Origin: Agromyces seonyuensis
GTDB lineage: Bacteria > Actinomycetota > Actinomycetes > Actinomycetales > Microbacteriaceae
NCBI RefSeq assembly: GCF_009789225.1
Contig: NZ_WSTA01000004.1
Location: 16,975 to 80,974 of the forward strand
DNA length: 64,000 nucleotides
Direction of reading: 5' to 3'
Of this stretch, positions 8,535 through 17,088 are shown in pieces. The notes under the pieces were generated by a model. That model did not search any database. It saw only the letters and a program-made list of their open reading frames with translations, and was not told the DNA's origin. Position 1 is the stretch's first letter, and the number at the start of each line of letters is the position of its first letter. A program made the position numbers and the translations under genes.

Positions 8535-9635
8535 GTGGCCGGCGCGCCCCTCTCGATCGCGATCATCTCGTACTACCTGCCGAGCGGATCGAAGATCGGC
8601 GTCGGCTACCAGGTGCACGAGCTCGCGACCGAACTCGCGCGGCGCGGGCACCGCGTGGACGTCTTCAGCGACTGCCCGCCGGTTCCCGGCGCGATCTACG
8701 GCCACCGGCACTTCGCCTCGACGGGCGGGTTGCGCACGTTCCGGTTCGCCCTCGCGCTGCGCAAGGCGGACTTCTCCTCCTACGACGTCCTGCACGCCCA
8801 CGGCGACGACTACTGGCTGTGGCGGCGCCGCGCGCCGCGGCACATCCGCACCGTCCACGGCTCGTGCTTCGAGGAGGCGCTGCGCATCCCCGGCGCGTGG
8901 GAGAAGCTCCGGATGGTGCTGCTCGGTTGCAGCGAGGTCCTCGCGAGCTTCGTCGCCGACGAGACGGTCGTCGTCTCCCCCGCGACGCGGCGGTGGCTCC
9001 CGTGGGTGCGGCGCGTGATCCCGAACGGCGTCGACACCACGCGCTTCCGCCCGGATGCGAGCGAGCGTGCGGAGCATCCGACCGTGCTCTTCGTCGGCAC
9101 GTGGGAGAACCGCAAGCGCGGCAAGGACCTCGCCGCCGCCTTCCAGCGCGACGTGCTGCCCGCCGTGCCGGACGCGCGTCTCGAGCTCGTCGCCCGGGAC
9201 GTCCCGGAGCACCCGGGCGCCGGCATCGAGGTGCTCGGCCGGCTCGACGACGACGAGCTCGCCGCCGCCTACCGCCGTGCGTGGGCGTTCTGCCTGCCGA
9301 GCGACTACGAGGGCTTCGGCATCCCGTACGCCGAGGCCATGGCCTCGGGCACGCCGGTGATCGCGACGCCGAACATCGGCGCCCGGTACGTGACCGACGA
9401 GGGCCGCGCCGGCGTCCTCGCGCCGCTCGACGCGCTCGGTCCGGCACTCCGCGACGTGCTGCAGGACGAGGATCGTCGGGCCGAGCTCGCCGCCGCCGCG
9501 CTCGAGCGCTCGCGCGAGTTCGACCTCGCGGGCGTCGTCGACCAGTACGAGTCCCTCTACCGCGCGACGCCGGCGGGCGGTCCTCGCCGGCGCCCGCGTC
9601 GCACCGCCGCCCGCACGCCTGGAGCCGCCGCATGA
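8535..9635 (+). CDS. GT4-family glycosyltransferase
   Basis: This 366-residue GT-B glycosyltransferase moves a sugar from a nucleotide-sugar to the growing glycan. The N-terminal domain begins SIAIISYYLP with the glycine-rich acceptor loop GVGYQVHELA. The C-terminal donor domain has PNGVDTTRF near residue 165 and the GT4 motif SDYEGFGIPYAEAMASG near 260. GTG 8535 is preferred to the overlapping TTG at 8529 because GGAG (8525-8528) is six bases ahead of it. The ATGA junction with the next gene implies coupled translation. Donor and acceptor sugars cannot be inferred. Confidence 0.88.
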   Translation: MAGAPLSIAIISYYLPSGSKIGVGYQVHELATELARRGHRVDVFSDCPPVPGAIYGHRHFASTGGLRTFRFALALRKADFSSYDVLHAHGDDYWLWRRRAPRHIRTVHGSCFEEALRIPGAWEKLRMVLLGCSEVLASFVADETVVVSPATRRWLPWVRRVIPNGVDTTRFRPDASERAEHPTVLFVGTWENRKRGKDLAAAFQRDVLPAVPDARLELVARDVPEHPGAGIEVLGRLDDDELAAAYRRAWAFCLPSDYEGFGIPYAEAMASGTPVIATPNIGARYVTDEGRAGVLAPLDALGPALRDVLQDEDRRAELAAAALERSREFDLAGVVDQYESLYRATPAGGPRRRPRRTAARTPGAAA

Positions 9636-10465
9636 GCGATCACCGCCTCGTCGCCTACATCATCTGCTGGACCGGTTGGGAGGAGCGCTCCCGCGATCTG
9701 GCCGCCGCGCTGGTCGAGCACGTCGGCCGGCTCGTGGTCGTCTACTCGAATCGCGCGGGGACGATCGAGGACGGCGCGGGCCACTGGATGCAGGTGCCCG
9801 ACGACTACTTCTACGGACGCAAGTTCGAGTCGTCGTTGCTCGACTTCGACGGCGACATCATGCTGCACGTGCAGGCCGACGCCGTCACCGAGGACTGGGG
9901 CGCGCTCGTCGCACGGTGCCGGGAGCGCTTCGCGACACGACCCGACCTCGCGATCTGGTCTCCCGAGGTCGACTACACCCCGCTGCCCGTCTGGCTGACC
10001 TCGCTCGCCGATCTCGGCGACGACCTGCGACTCGTGACGTCGACGGACTCCGTCGTCTGGGCGCTCTCCGCGGAGATCTGCGACTGGCTGCGCCCGCTCG
10101 ACCTCGCACTCGACCACTACGGCTGGGGCATCGACATCGGCGTGGCCATCCACGCGCACGCCCTCGCCCGCGAGGTCGTCATCGACCACTCGGTGTTCGT
10201 GGACCACCCGAAGAGCCGGGCGTACGACTCCGAGAACGCCTACCGCCTCGAGCTCGAGTTCCTCGAGGCCGCGCTCACGCCCGCGGAGCAGCGGCTGAAG
10301 GTCGTGCTCGACTCCGGCATGGCGACGCGCCGCGAACTCGTGGCCCTGGAGGAGAACACCCGGACGATCCGCCGGGCTGCCCGGGCGCTGCGCGCCGGCC
10401 CCCGTGCCGTGTCCTCGACGCTCCGCCGTCTGCGCGGCGGCGCGACGCCGGCCGAGCCGAACTGA
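9632..10465 (+). CDS. Unrecognised protein of the glycan cluster, possible GT-A transferase
   Basis: I do not recognise a named family for this 277-residue soluble protein. It starts with a beta-strand-like segment (LVAYIICWTGW), has DFDGDIMLHVQADA near residue 70 that could be the metal- and sugar-binding edge of a GT-A fold, and YTPLPVWL near residue 115. The last 50 residues are Arg-rich (RRAARALR, TLRRLRGG) and may touch the membrane or a partner. It is coupled to the GT4 gene before it (ATGA) and precedes the epimerase, so a glycosyltransferase role in the same polymer is likely but inferred from position. Confidence 0.55.
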   Translation: MSDHRLVAYIICWTGWEERSRDLAAALVEHVGRLVVVYSNRAGTIEDGAGHWMQVPDDYFYGRKFESSLLDFDGDIMLHVQADAVTEDWGALVARCRERFATRPDLAIWSPEVDYTPLPVWLTSLADLGDDLRLVTSTDSVVWALSAEICDWLRPLDLALDHYGWGIDIGVAIHAHALAREVVIDHSVFVDHPKSRAYDSENAYRLELEFLEAALTPAEQRLKVVLDSGMATRRELVALEENTRTIRRAARALRAGPRAVSSTLRRLRGGATPAEPN

Positions 10466-10487
10466 ACCGCCTGATCGGAGGATGCCC

Positions 10488-11630
10488 ATGTCACGACGCG
10501 CGCTCATCACCGGCGGTGCCGGGTTCATCGGCAGCCGCCTCGCGGCGCGGTTCGCCCGGTCGGGTTGGGACGTCGACGTCCTCGACCCGCTGAGCGAGCA
10601 GGTGCACGGCGTCGATCCGGTGCGCACCTCGGCCTCCCTGCGCGGACTCGAGGACAGCGCCCGCCTCACGATCGGCTCCGTGTCCGACCCCGACGCGCTC
10701 GAGGCCGCGCTCGGCGACGCGGAGGTCGTCGTGCACCTCGCGGCCGAGACCGGCACCGGCCAGTCCATGTACGAGATCGGTCGCTACGCCGACGTCAACG
10801 TCGGGGGCACCGCGACGCTCCTGGACCGGCTCGTGCGCGGCGGACACTCGGTACGGCGCGTCGTCGTCGCCTCCTCGCGGGCCGTCTACGGCGAGGGCGC
10901 CTACGCCGACGCGGACGGTCGGATCGTCTATCCGGCGGGCCGCGACGACGCCCGGTTGCGGGCCGGGGAGTTCGACCCCGCAGGGGCGGACGGACGGCCG
11001 CTGCGGCCCGCCCCGACGCCCGAAGACGCCCCGCTCGCCCCGACCTCGGTGTACGGCATCACGAAGCTGACGCAGGAGTCGCTCGTCCGGGCGGTCTCCC
11101 CCGCGGTCGGCATCGAGCCCGTGACCCTGCGCTACCAGAACGTCTACGGACCCGGGCAGTCGCTGCGCAACCCGTACACCGGCATCCTCTCGATCTTCAC
11201 CGGGCTCATCGCCCGCGGCGAGCCCATCAACGTGTTCGAGGACGGACTGCCCAGCCGGGACTTCGTCTACGTCGACGACGTCGTCGAGGCCACATTCCTC
11301 GCCGCGACGGAGCCCGCCGCCGCCGGAGGCGTCTTCAACGTCGGCACGGGCGTCGGCACGAGCGTCCTCGACGTCGTCCGGGCGCTCTTCACCGCCGCGG
11401 GCGCCGAGGTCCCCGCGATCGTCTCCGGCGACTACCGCCTCGGCGACATCCGCCACAACATCGCCGATACGACCCGCTTGCGCGAGACCCTCGGTTTCGT
11501 CCCCGCCACCGACTTCGCCACCGGGCTCGCGGCGTTCGCGGCCTGGGCCGACGGCCGCGACGTCGGCGCCGACGGCTACCGGCAGTCCCTCGAGGAGCTC
11601 GAGTCGCGCAACCTCCTGAGGCGCGGATGA
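10488..11630 (+). CDS. NAD-dependent nucleotide-sugar epimerase/dehydratase
   Basis: This 380-residue extended short-chain dehydrogenase has the NAD motif GGAGFIGS at residues 9-16, SSRAVYGEG near 127-135, the catalytic pair in YGITK near residue 188, and the SRDFVYVDDVV region near 260. Enzymes of this type epimerise or dehydrate nucleotide sugars or reduce keto-sugars. The insertion between the Ser and Tyr motifs (about 55 residues) is longer than in GalE and recalls dTDP-sugar or CDP-sugar epimerases. ATG 10488 has GGAGG six bases ahead; ATG 10482 would add two residues. Its TGA overlaps the next ATG. Confidence 0.88.
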   Translation: MSRRALITGGAGFIGSRLAARFARSGWDVDVLDPLSEQVHGVDPVRTSASLRGLEDSARLTIGSVSDPDALEAALGDAEVVVHLAAETGTGQSMYEIGRYADVNVGGTATLLDRLVRGGHSVRRVVVASSRAVYGEGAYADADGRIVYPAGRDDARLRAGEFDPAGADGRPLRPAPTPEDAPLAPTSVYGITKLTQESLVRAVSPAVGIEPVTLRYQNVYGPGQSLRNPYTGILSIFTGLIARGEPINVFEDGLPSRDFVYVDDVVEATFLAATEPAAAGGVFNVGTGVGTSVLDVVRALFTAAGAEVPAIVSGDYRLGDIRHNIADTTRLRETLGFVPATDFATGLAAFAAWADGRDVGADGYRQSLEELESRNLLRRG

Positions 11631-12529
11631 CGCACCGGCCGGAGCTCGCCGTCATCATCGCGACGAACCGCATGAGCCCGTTCCTCGACGCCGCGGTGTC
11701 CTCGGCCCTCGCCCAGACCCTCCCGCCGAGCGAGATCCTCGTCGTCGACGACGGCGGTCCCGACCCCGACGCCCTCGACGCCGCCCTGGCCGCCCATCCG
11801 TCCGTCCGCGTGCTCCATCTGCCGGCGGGCGGCGTCGGCGCGGCGCGCAACGCGGGCGCCGCGGCCACCGGCGGCGAGTGGATCGCGTTCCTCGACGACG
11901 ACGACCGCTGGCATCCGGAACGCCTCGAGCGCCAGTTCGCCTCGCTGGCCGGACACCCGGGCGCCGTGGTCGGCTACTGCGGGCTCCGCTCCATCGACGA
12001 GAACGACCGCGTCGTCGCGGAGCCGGATCAGGTGCAGGTCGCCGACCGACTCGACATCGCGCGGCGCACGACCGGGATCCTGCTGCCGAACGCCCTCGTC
12101 CGCCGCAGCGCGTTCGAGGAGATCGGCGGCTTCGACCCCGGCCTGCGGCTGGCCGAGGACCTCGACCTCGTGCTCCGCCTCGCCGAGACGGGCGGGTTCG
12201 TGTTCACCGACGGCGCCCTCGTCGACTACCGCACCCACCCCGGCAACACGACGGGCTCGTACCGCCCGCTCGCCGCGGCGATCCGCGACGTCGTCGAGCG
12301 GCATCGACGCGAGGCCGTCGCTGCGGGAGATGGGGCGCTCGCCTCGGCGCACCTGGAGAGCCGTCGGGCGAACGGTCGGTTCGCGTGGTGGGCGGCGCTG
12401 CGCGCGGCGAAGGCCTCCGCGGCGGCGGGGCGACGCGGCGAGGCCGCCGGCGCCGTCGCGTGGGCGGTGCGGTTCGCACCGACCGCGCCGTTCGATGCCG
12501 TGGGGCGACGCCTGCGCCGACGGCGCTGA
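11627..12529 (+). CDS. GT2-family glycosyltransferase
   Basis: This 300-residue GT-A glycosyltransferase has the family pattern: LAVIIATNRMS at the start, VDDGG near residue 40, GGVGAARNAGA near 70 and the metal-binding DDDD run within AFLDDDDRW near 90. An acceptor segment LRLAEDLDLVLRLAETG lies near 185 with the catalytic-base Asp candidate. The last ~90 residues lack membrane helices. It is coupled to the epimerase by an ATGA overlap and is the last gene of the rightward polysaccharide operon. It meets a leftward GT4 gene at its stop. Confidence 0.88.
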   Translation: MTHRPELAVIIATNRMSPFLDAAVSSALAQTLPPSEILVVDDGGPDPDALDAALAAHPSVRVLHLPAGGVGAARNAGAAATGGEWIAFLDDDDRWHPERLERQFASLAGHPGAVVGYCGLRSIDENDRVVAEPDQVQVADRLDIARRTTGILLPNALVRRSAFEEIGGFDPGLRLAEDLDLVLRLAETGGFVFTDGALVDYRTHPGNTTGSYRPLAAAIRDVVERHRREAVAAGDGALASAHLESRRANGRFAWWAALRAAKASAAAGRRGEAAGAVAWAVRFAPTAPFDAVGRRLRRRR

Positions 12530-12557
12530 TCCCGTCGCCGCAGGGGCGCCGGATCAG
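12526..12557. terminator. Possible bidirectional terminator between convergent transferase genes
   Basis: CTGATCC (12526-12532) and GGATCAG (12551-12557) can pair around an 18-base loop in the space between two converging genes, including one stop codon. There is no T run on either side, so it is weak as an intrinsic terminator. Confidence 0.3.
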
Positions 12558-13654
12558 CCGGCGTGCCGGGCCCCGTTCGTCGACGCGGCGAACTCGTCGA
12601 GGAGCTCGGCGATCGGATCGACGCAGCGCGCCCAGCTGTAGCGCGTCAGGGCGATCTCGCGGGCTGCGTCGGGAGCCGTCGCCGTGTCCCGCTCCCGCAG
12701 CCGGTCGGCGATGAACGCCGCCCACTCCTCGGGATCGTCGCTCACGAAGGCCGGGGCGCCGGGCTGCGCGCTCGCGGCGTCCGAGGTCGCCACGACGGCG
12801 GCACCGGTCGCGAGCGACTCCGCGAACTTCACGGCCGCACCGACGCCGTTACGCACCGGGACCGCGATCACGCTCGCCCGAGAGGTGAACTCCGCCAGGT
12901 CGGGCACGCGCCCGACCGCGACGAGGCCCTCGGGGAGGACCTCGGGGGTGCCGCCGCCCGCGATGAGTCCGCGCGCCCGCGGATACCGCTCGCGCACGAG
13001 CGGCCACACCTTCGCGGCGAACCAGGCCAGGCCGTCGCGGTTGGGCGCCCAGCCCCACGAGCCGAACAGCGCGACGATCGGTTCGCTCCGGTCGAAGCCG
13101 CGGTCGGGCCACTCCTCGGGGTCGACGCCGAGCGGCGCCACCGTCACCCCGGCGACCCGCTCGGGATGCCCGGCGAGCAGGCGCTGCCGCTCCTGCTCGG
13201 AGCACACGAGCACGGTCCTCGAGCCGGCGAGCGCCGTGCGCTCCTCCGCGAGCCGGTTCGCGGCGAGCTCGAGTTCGCCGGACGCGGTGTGCCAGGCACT
13301 GTAGACGTTGTGCATGTCGAGGATGACGGGGACGTCGAGTTCCCGGTCGCGCTCGCCGCCCAGGAGCATCCACCACGACTCGAGGTGCGAGACGACGACG
13401 GCGTCCCAGTTCTCGGCGGGCGACTGCAGATCGACGAGCAGCTTCGACGGCCGCCAGCTGAGGAGCGGCCAGCGGTGGCGCCGATAGCCGGTGACGGCAC
13501 GGATCGACGCGGACTCGCGCCGCCGGCCGAGCGAGACGACGTCGATGCGGTGCCCGCGGGCCACGAGTTCCCGGATCTGGTGGAATTGGCGCCGCGCTCC
13601 GCCGTTGCCGAAGCGGTTCGGGGTCTCGGCGCTCAGCCACAGCACTCGGCTCAT
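12554..13654 (-). CDS. GT-B glycosyltransferase (GT4-like)
   Basis: This 366-residue protein begins SRVLWLSAETPNRFGNGGARRQF, in which the glycine-rich loop is the acceptor-side loop of GT-B enzymes. It has LDMHNVYSAW near 110 and a C-terminal donor domain with VAPLGVDPEEW, LFGSWGWAPNRDG near 200 and VKFAESLATGAAVVAT near 285 in place of the usual EGFG/EA motif. It resembles the sugar transferases with PEP-CTERM/EpsH context called GT4 Gtf1-like. ATG 13654 is chosen; ATG 13663 adds three residues and is equally possible. It is transcribed against the main operon. Confidence 0.82.
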   Translation of the reverse strand: MSRVLWLSAETPNRFGNGGARRQFHQIRELVARGHRIDVVSLGRRRESASIRAVTGYRRHRWPLLSWRPSKLLVDLQSPAENWDAVVVSHLESWWMLLGGERDRELDVPVILDMHNVYSAWHTASGELELAANRLAEERTALAGSRTVLVCSEQERQRLLAGHPERVAGVTVAPLGVDPEEWPDRGFDRSEPIVALFGSWGWAPNRDGLAWFAAKVWPLVRERYPRARGLIAGGGTPEVLPEGLVAVGRVPDLAEFTSRASVIAVPVRNGVGAAVKFAESLATGAAVVATSDAASAQPGAPAFVSDDPEEWAAFIADRLRERDTATAPDAAREIALTRYSWARCVDPIAELLDEFAASTNGARHAG

Positions 13655-13729
13655 GATCTCCATCCGTGTCGAATCGCCCTGGTGCCCGCGGCGATCGGCC
13701 TCCGAAAGGCTACTCGTCATGCAGGGGGT

Positions 13730-16700
13730 TCACGCGCCGGGCGCCCAGGCCGAGATGGCGCTGACGGCGGCGAAGTAGTCGCTCGTGGCGCTGAGCCCGA
13801 AGAAGGGCGGCGGGAGGCCGCCGGCGAAACTGCCGTAGTTCACCGAGAGGATCTCCGTATCGCGGACCAGCGTCCGGGGGATCGTCAGTCGGACCGCGGT
13901 CGCCTCGATCGGCTCGATCGCGAAGAGCGCGATGCGGTCGTGGAACTGCCCTTCCTGGGTCGCGACGACCTGCCATCCGCCGTCCGCGGTCTGCACCGAG
14001 AGCTCGTAGTCGCGCAGGCCGCTCTCGCAGCAGAGGATGGCGGGGCTCGCGACCGCGATCCGGTCGATGGTCGTGGGGCGCGCGAGCGCGATCTCCACGG
14101 CGGGCGCCTCGTCGATCGAGCCGTCGGCGAGCACGCCCGCGCGCCACGCGCGGTCCACGTCGGCGGTGCCCGAGGTGATCACGTCCGGGTCGAGCCCCTC
14201 GTGCGTGGAGGTCGCCTGCACGGGCAAGCCCTTGAGCACGTCCGCTCCGAACGATTCGGTCGGGCTCAGCCGCACGTCGGCGTCGCCGGCGTCGAGGAAC
14301 TGGAGCGCGCCGGTGACGACGACCTCCGCGCGGCCGTCCACCACGTCGACGGTGCGTCGGCCGCCGTACTGGTCGATGACGACGAGCCGGTCGGCGCCCG
14401 TCTCGACGACGGCGCTCGTGCGCAGGTCGTCGGACCAGAACGCGGTCAACGGCCGCTCGCCGCCGAACTCGGCCGCGTAGACGAACGGGATGCCCGTGTC
14501 GAGCTGCGTCGGCGCCGGGGCATCCTCGAGCAGTGCGGACGTCGCGGCCATCGCGAGGCCCGCGGGCTTGACGTACGACCAGGCCTGCACCAGCGACCAG
14601 CTGAGGCCGGCCTCGCCCCAGGCGCCCTCGCTGAAGAAGTACGTCCACTCGTCGATGCCCTCGAGCCGGTTCCAGACCAGCTTGCGGGCCGTCATCGCCC
14701 CCTGCGCCCAGTAGTTGGCCGGCCCGTCGCTCGTCCAGCCCGTCTCGGTGTCCCAGAGGGGCAGCTCCCCGCAGCCGTCCCCGAGCGTCTCGCGGAACGC
14801 GTCGTAGCCGTCGCCGTCGGCCGCGAAGCCCTCCTCCTCCCAGGACCGGTACCAGCCCGTGTAGGGGTGGACGCCCACGACGTCGGCGTCGTCGCAGATC
14901 CCCGCATCGACGGCCTCCGGCCACCAGTCGCCGGCGAAACCCAGCGTGTTCCCCTCGATGACGACGGCCTCCGGGTCGGCGGCGTGCGCGGCGGCTTGGA
15001 AGGGCGCCGCGACCCCGCGGGCGTAATCGCCGCCGCCGATGGCGAGGTTCGGCTCGTTCCAGGGCTCCCAGTACCGGATGCCCGTCCGCTCGGAGATCCC
15101 GGCCACGATGAGCTCGCTCCAACCGCCCCAGGTGCCGGCCTCGGCGGCGGCGAGCTCCGCCTCGGAGTTCTGCCCCACTTGGACGATGAGCTTCACGTCG
15201 TCGTCGCGCGCGGCCCGGGCGGCGGCGACGAGCTCGCCGAAGGGGCCGCCGTCCTCGTCGTCGGCCGCACCGGGCAGTCCCTCCCACTGGATCGCGTCGG
15301 CGTCGGGCTCGGAGGCGGGGTCGGGCACGAGTGCGCCGAAGTCGAGCTGCACCCGGTGGCTGCCGATGCCGAGCCGGTCGGCGAGCTCCACACCGCGCAG
15401 CGGGGCGGCCCCGCCCCACCCGGCTTCGCCGTCGAGCCCGTCCATCGCGAGCTCGACGCCGGGGGCGCCGACGGTGTAGTGGAGGCAGGCGCCGGAGACG
15501 TACTCGTCGGAGCCGCGCTCGCGGAGCGCCATGTCGACGAGATAGGGGCCGGGTTCGGCTCCCGGCAACGTCACCGGGACGTCGCCGCCGCCGACCGCGG
15601 CCGGGAGGACCTCGGGCTCGGAGACGATGGGCTCGGCGGCGAGCGGGTCGCCGGTCACGCGGACCACGAGCTCGTAGTCCTCCCCGGGTCGCTCGTCCCC
15701 GACCTCGCCCCACCCGGGATCGAAGCGGACCGCGACGGCGGGCTCGTCGCCGTCGTCGAAGTGCCCCTCGCTGTGGTCCGTCACCGGACCGATCCCGAGG
15801 CCGAGCTGCGCGAGCTGCCCTTCCGTGGACGCGGTCAGCCCGACGGGTGCCGCGAGTCCCGCGGCGAGGCGCTCCGGCGTGATACGGGCGAGGGCGACGA
15901 TGCCCTCGTCCTCGTTCCGGACGAGCAGGTAGGCGTCGCCGCCGTGCACGACCATCCCGCCGTCGCCGACGAGGGTGTCGGGGAACTCCGAGGACGGCCA
16001 GATCGCGCGGCGCACGCCGACGGCGTCGACCGACTCGATGCCCGCATCCGCGGAGTAGAGCAGCGCGCCGACCCCGTCGGGCGAAGGCACGACATCGACC
16101 TCGTATTGCCGATACGGCGCCTGCTGCGCCTCGGCGTCCCCGTCCGGCGGATCGCCGAGACGGAATTGCGCGACGGGGTCCCCGCCGACCTCGTCGGCGA
16201 TCCGGAGCATCCCATCGGCGCCGTAGGACACCGTGCCGCTGCCGAACGGACCGATCGGCCCCTCCCGGGTGCCGAGCGGGGTGCCGTCGAGTCGGAAGAG
16301 GGAGGTCGTTTCCTCGCCCTCGTTGACGACGAGGGCCGGCGAACCGTCGACGTCGTCGAGGAGGGCGAGTCCGATCACGTTCCAGGGGTCGTCCGTGGTC
16401 TCCTCGGTCGCCGGCACGTCGAAGCCGCCGACGCGACGGCCGCCGAGGTCGTACTCGACGACGGCGCGACGGCCGTCCCAGAGGTCGAGCACGAAGAGCC
16501 GGCCGTCGTCGGTGAGCGCGGCCGGCGGGACGGGGCGGGAGTCCGGGTCGGATCGGAGGTCGAGATCGAACGATCCCTCGGCCCGGCCGTCGAGCCCGTA
16601 GCGCACGATGCGGTCGTCGCCGTCGAAGCGCAGCAGGATGCCCGCGTCGCTGACGAGCAGCTGAGACGGGCCTCCGTCGTCGATGCCGAGGTCGGCGACG

Positions 16701-16942
16701 ACGGTCTCGAGCGGCGCGGGCGTCGGACTGGATTCGGGGGAGTCCGCGACGAGCTTGTTCACGAGGTTCCCCGCGAATCCGCAGACCGGCGTCCATTCGG
16801 CGTCGACGGGGGTCGCGGGCGGGGCGGCCGAATCGGCGTTGCGGGCGGGCGGGCCGGATGCCGCGGCCACGACGATGCCGACGACGACCGCGACCGAGAT
16901 GACGGAGACCGCCGCGATGGCTCCGCGCGCCGTCCGTCGCAT
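13730..16942 (-). CDS. Membrane-anchored clan-A glycoside hydrolase with N-terminal propeller-like and C-terminal jelly-roll regions
   Basis: This 1070-residue extracellular protein has an N-terminal membrane anchor (about residues 8-28) with no clear signal-peptidase site. Residues ~60-390 show repeated beta-rich segments (VSDAGILLRFDGDDRIVRY, RLFVLDLWDG) resembling a six-bladed propeller. A TIM-barrel hydrolase follows: acid/base Glu630 in WNEPN and nucleophile candidate Glu733 in DTETGW, a clan-A pattern nearest GH39 or GH5. The C-terminus (~920-1060) resembles an F5/8-type sugar-binding jelly roll. ATG 16942 has a GGGGGGAG site. Located between transferase genes and a flavoenzyme, it may trim or remodel the polysaccharide at the cell surface; the substrate is unknown. 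Confidence 0.75.
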   Translation of the reverse strand: MRRTARGAIAAVSVISVAVVVGIVVAAASGPPARNADSAAPPATPVDAEWTPVCGFAGNLVNKLVADSPESSPTPAPLETVVADLGIDDGGPSQLLVSDAGILLRFDGDDRIVRYGLDGRAEGSFDLDLRSDPDSRPVPPAALTDDGRLFVLDLWDGRRAVVEYDLGGRRVGGFDVPATEETTDDPWNVIGLALLDDVDGSPALVVNEGEETTSLFRLDGTPLGTREGPIGPFGSGTVSYGADGMLRIADEVGGDPVAQFRLGDPPDGDAEAQQAPYRQYEVDVVPSPDGVGALLYSADAGIESVDAVGVRRAIWPSSEFPDTLVGDGGMVVHGGDAYLLVRNEDEGIVALARITPERLAAGLAAPVGLTASTEGQLAQLGLGIGPVTDHSEGHFDDGDEPAVAVRFDPGWGEVGDERPGEDYELVVRVTGDPLAAEPIVSEPEVLPAAVGGGDVPVTLPGAEPGPYLVDMALRERGSDEYVSGACLHYTVGAPGVELAMDGLDGEAGWGGAAPLRGVELADRLGIGSHRVQLDFGALVPDPASEPDADAIQWEGLPGAADDEDGGPFGELVAAARAARDDDVKLIVQVGQNSEAELAAAEAGTWGGWSELIVAGISERTGIRYWEPWNEPNLAIGGGDYARGVAAPFQAAAHAADPEAVVIEGNTLGFAGDWWPEAVDAGICDDADVVGVHPYTGWYRSWEEEGFAADGDGYDAFRETLGDGCGELPLWDTETGWTSDGPANYWAQGAMTARKLVWNRLEGIDEWTYFFSEGAWGEAGLSWSLVQAWSYVKPAGLAMAATSALLEDAPAPTQLDTGIPFVYAAEFGGERPLTAFWSDDLRTSAVVETGADRLVVIDQYGGRRTVDVVDGRAEVVVTGALQFLDAGDADVRLSPTESFGADVLKGLPVQATSTHEGLDPDVITSGTADVDRAWRAGVLADGSIDEAPAVEIALARPTTIDRIAVASPAILCCESGLRDYELSVQTADGGWQVVATQEGQFHDRIALFAIEPIEATAVRLTIPRTLVRDTEILSVNYGSFAGGLPPPFFGLSATSDYFAAVSAISAWAPGA

Positions 16943-17088
16943 CCGTCTCCCCCCGCTCCCGGGGAGCCTAAGCGTTCGACGAGCGGTTCGGCACCCCCAG
17001 TTCGGCCGTCGAACGGGCGCCCCGCGACCCCCCGGACAGCCTCCGCACGGCCACCGCACCGGCGCCGCATCGTCCCCCCACAGGGGCC

